From Dialister sp. UBA734 (GTDB lineage: Bacteria; Bacillota; Negativicutes; Veillonellales; Dialisteraceae), in NCBI GenBank assembly GCA_002297935.1, contig DBLC01000093.1, positions 3,791 to 10,502 on the forward strand: a DNA stretch of 6,712 bases, read 5' to 3'. The position numbers and the translations under genes were made by a program. This document shows positions 5,376 through 6,712 of the stretch, piece by piece. The notes beneath the pieces are model-generated. The model had not been told where the DNA came from. It did no database searches and worked only from the letters and a program-made list of their open reading frames with translations. Within the stretch, counting starts at the first letter, position 1. Each line of letters begins with the position of its first letter.

Positions 5376-5562
5376 AAGGGGTATTATTCTGCTGATTTCG
5401 ATAGAGACCATACAGCAAGCCATCGCCATCATAAAGGTTATGAAGGGGTATAAAGGGTTATGTGACTCCGATGGTTCCACATAACCTTTTATACCCTTTT
5501 TAACCTTGATGATGGCGGTAGCTTGCTTTGTAATATGTCGGAATCAGTAGGATAATAACCTT
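5376..5562. repeat. 187-bp palindromic element, copy 2
   Basis: It has exactly the same length as copy 1. The ends are AAGGGGTATTATTCTGCTGAT on the left and, reverse-complemented, AAGGTTATTATCCTACTGAT on the right. The core (5434-5507) has the same 74-base length as in copy 1 and shares its 32-base left arm without change. The inner arms here match each other well through GCAAGC-ACCGCCATCAT-type sequence. It ends 11 bases past the queG stop, so it could carry the 3' end of that message. No open frame. Confidence 0.85.
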
Positions 5563-5573
5563 TTTCGCTATCC

Positions 5574-6458
5574 TTATTTCTTAGATAAGAGTTCTAAGTT
5601 TCTCGATAGCACCTTCTTCCCCCGCCACGCGAAGGCGTAGGAGCGGAAGGTTTTGTCGAAGCTGCGGTTGGAATAGGAGGACAGCATTTCTTCTGTCAGG
5701 GTGGAGATGCGATGTTCGTGAATCTCCGGCAGGGGAGAGGCGGGGGCTTTCTGGTTGTAAGGGCAATGAAGTTGACATTCGTCGCAGCCAAAGAGGGTGG
5801 GGGTGCGGCGAAGGATTTGTATTTCTTCTTCGGTCAATTCTTCTTTTTTCTGTGTCAAGTAGGATTTGCAATGCCAGGGATTGAAATGCCCTTCACGGAT
5901 GACACCGCCGGGACAATGGTGCTGGCAAATGTGACAGTCGCCGCAGGACAGAGATAGCGGGCTATCAGGGGCCATGTCCAAGGTGGTCAGAATAGAACCG
6001 ATAGTGACAAAGGAACCGTAGGTGGGATGGATGAGGCAGTGGTTTCTGCCGAAGAATCCCAGCCCTGCCTGGTACGCCAAGTAGCGATCTACCATGGGGG
6101 AAGTGTCTACCAAAGGAAGGAAAGATTCTTCAGGATAGGCCTCTTGCATGACCTGGATGATTTTTTCTAAATATTGGTGGTTGATTTTATGGTAGTCCAA
6201 AGGGCGGGCGTAGAGCGCAATATTTCCTGCTTCTTCCTCGTGGGGCTTGTAAGGAAATAGGATGACCATACAAGAACGGCTGCCAGGAAGCAGTGCCTGG
6301 GTATCCAGCCGGGAAGACAGATTTTCCGGTGCAAAAGGGACCGGACCGGTTTGCTGCAATCGCTTCAGCAAGTGCGGCGGTAAAGTGGCCGATGCTACGC
6401 CGCAGGCATCCAAGTGGAGAGCGTAAGCCGTTTGTGTGAAGAGTAATTTAGGATTCAT
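5574..6458 (-). CDS. queG: QueG-like epoxyqueuosine reductase (short form, 294 aa)
   Basis: QueG reduces epoxyqueuosine to queuosine in tRNA, the last step of queuosine synthesis, using cobalamin and two [4Fe-4S] clusters in the cytoplasm. The N-terminal half (1-165) has the family's cobalamin-domain pattern: a LPGSRSCMVILFPY strand, YARPLDYHK, and VDTSPMVDRYLAYQAGLGF, with Asp118 at the place of the catalytic Asp. The Fe-S domain has C172, C175, C178 and C182 (CGDCHICQHHCP), C197 (HCKSYLT) and C225, C228, C232 (GCDECQLHCPYN), the full ligand set. The protein stops after an RGKKVLSRNLELL-type helix. It lacks the HEAT-like C-terminal repeats of the 379-aa E. coli enzyme; short forms like this fit Gram-positive homologues. 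No Shine-Dalgarno sequence is visible before the ATG, and a palindromic element begins 17 bases upstream. A sister Fe-S/cobalamin reductase of other function is less likely. Confidence 0.87.
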   Translation of the reverse strand: MNPKLLFTQTAYALHLDACGVASATLPPHLLKRLQQTGPVPFAPENLSSRLDTQALLPGSRSCMVILFPYKPHEEEAGNIALYARPLDYHKINHQYLEKIIQVMQEAYPEESFLPLVDTSPMVDRYLAYQAGLGFFGRNHCLIHPTYGSFVTIGSILTTLDMAPDSPLSLSCGDCHICQHHCPGGVIREGHFNPWHCKSYLTQKKEELTEEEIQILRRTPTLFGCDECQLHCPYNQKAPASPLPEIHEHRISTLTEEMLSSYSNRSFDKTFRSYAFAWRGKKVLSRNLELLSKK

Positions 6459-6474
6459 GATGTTAGAGTCTAAT

Positions 6475-6596
6475 AGGTTATTATTCTACAGAATTCGATG
6501 GATAATATGAAGCAAGATGCCACAATCATAAAGGTTAAAAGGTTATATAGGGTTATGTGAAATCGATGGAATCACATAACCTTATATAACCTTTTG
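6475..6596. repeat. Palindromic element, copy 3 (right end degraded or exchanged)
   Basis: The left end AGGTTATTATTCTAC matches the terminal repeat of copies 1 and 2. The core hairpin is a 24-bp stem (6537-6560 with 6572-6595, a single G-U) around an 11-base turn containing ATCGAT. The stem sequence differs from copies 1 and 2 on both strands at matching places, so pairing is kept. No right terminal repeat was found. The sequence after 6596 differs and runs into another repeat at 6620, so the true right boundary is unknown. Confidence 0.75.
6483..6511 (-). promoter_or_regulatory. Possible element-borne promoter for queG
   Basis: On the minus strand TTCATA (6511-6506) is separated by 17 bases from TAGAAT (6488-6483), matching four of six and five of six consensus bases. 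The -10 lies in the element's terminal repeat, so transcription would start near 6476 and give a leader of about 18 nt before the queG ATG. It is weak and unproven, but it is the only candidate I found close to the gene. Confidence 0.35.
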
Positions 6597-6619
6597 AAAA
6601 TCCATTTATGTATGTAGCC

Positions 6620-6655
6620 AAGGTTCTGAAGGTTCAAAGGGTTCTAAAGGTTCTG
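6620..6655. repeat. Four tandem nonamers (AAGGTTCTG type)
   Basis: Four in-register nine-base units: AAGGTTCTG, AAGGTTCAA, AGGGTTCTA, AAGGTTCTG. The words resemble the AAGGTTATG units of the palindromic element but carry TTC in place of TTA. No inverted partner is present before the window ends, so this may be the left arm of a further hairpin. The remaining bases (6656-6712) show nothing I can identify. Confidence 0.6.
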
Positions 6656-6712
6656 ACGCTCCTCAAATGAGATGATAAAACTAGGGAAACACTGATTTAA
6701 TCATGGTTTGAA

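Noticed and set aside
5712..5957. 81-codon plus-strand frame inside queG
   Set aside because: It is antisense to the conserved Fe-S cluster region of queG and has no SD or recognisable domain.
5222..6458. Functional link between the tRNA gene and queG
   Set aside because: Queuosine is made in tRNAs with GUN anticodons (Tyr, His, Asn, Asp); tRNA-Thr(CGU) is not a substrate, and the genes have separate promoters.

Overview
The window looks like a chromosomal stretch of a low-to-moderate GC member of the Bacillota. A Negativicutes or Clostridia-type anaerobe is my best guess, because of the long (about 630-residue) glutamine synthetases, the strong AGGAGG ribosome sites and the YqeY and QueG-type neighbours. 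That placement is inference, not a database match.

Layout, left to right. The 3' end of a yqeY-like gene (1-114, +) is closed by a strong intrinsic terminator. A gene-free stretch of about 280 bases (210-483) is made almost entirely of nested inverted repeats. A near-consensus promoter (502-530) then leads through a terminator-like hairpin and a heptad-repeat hairpin to a glutamine synthetase (750-2645, +). An intergenic stretch of about 430 bases holds another heptad hairpin, a second terminator-like hairpin, an unexplained patch and a near-identical copy of the first gene's heptad hairpin. A second, paralogous glutamine synthetase follows (3076-4974, +). Next come a 187-bp palindromic element, a tRNA-Thr(CGU) gene on the minus strand with its own promoter and terminator, a second 187-bp element, a queG-like gene (5574-6458, -), a third partly degraded element, and the start of another iterated-word repeat at the window's end.

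How the parts relate. The two synthetases are tandem paralogues that probably supply glutamine from glutamate and ammonia. They share the order terminator-like hairpin, (GTGACTN) hairpin, ribosome site, with exactly 33 nt between the hairpin and the SD in both, so a control leader seems to have been duplicated or rebuilt with the genes. Both enzymes carry a C-terminal extension ending in a UVR-like motif, an insertion between two metal-ligand glutamates, and Phe where AMP-regulated synthetases have the modified Tyr. The tRNA and queG genes are not functionally linked by anything visible, since tRNA-Thr(CGU) is not a queuosine substrate. They are simply bracketed by copies of the same palindromic element.

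The most unusual content is the intergenic DNA. At least four unrelated heptamer words (GCGTAAT, GGCRGTA, GTGACTN, GTTGTTN) are each iterated three to four times and then followed by an inverted copy, giving hairpins of the same architecture but different sequence. Two of the word families share the same turn motif (TTTCCTA). Two nonamer-type relatives occur towards the right end. This looks like one process or element class acting with interchangeable words, and it is the main candidate for something not well described.
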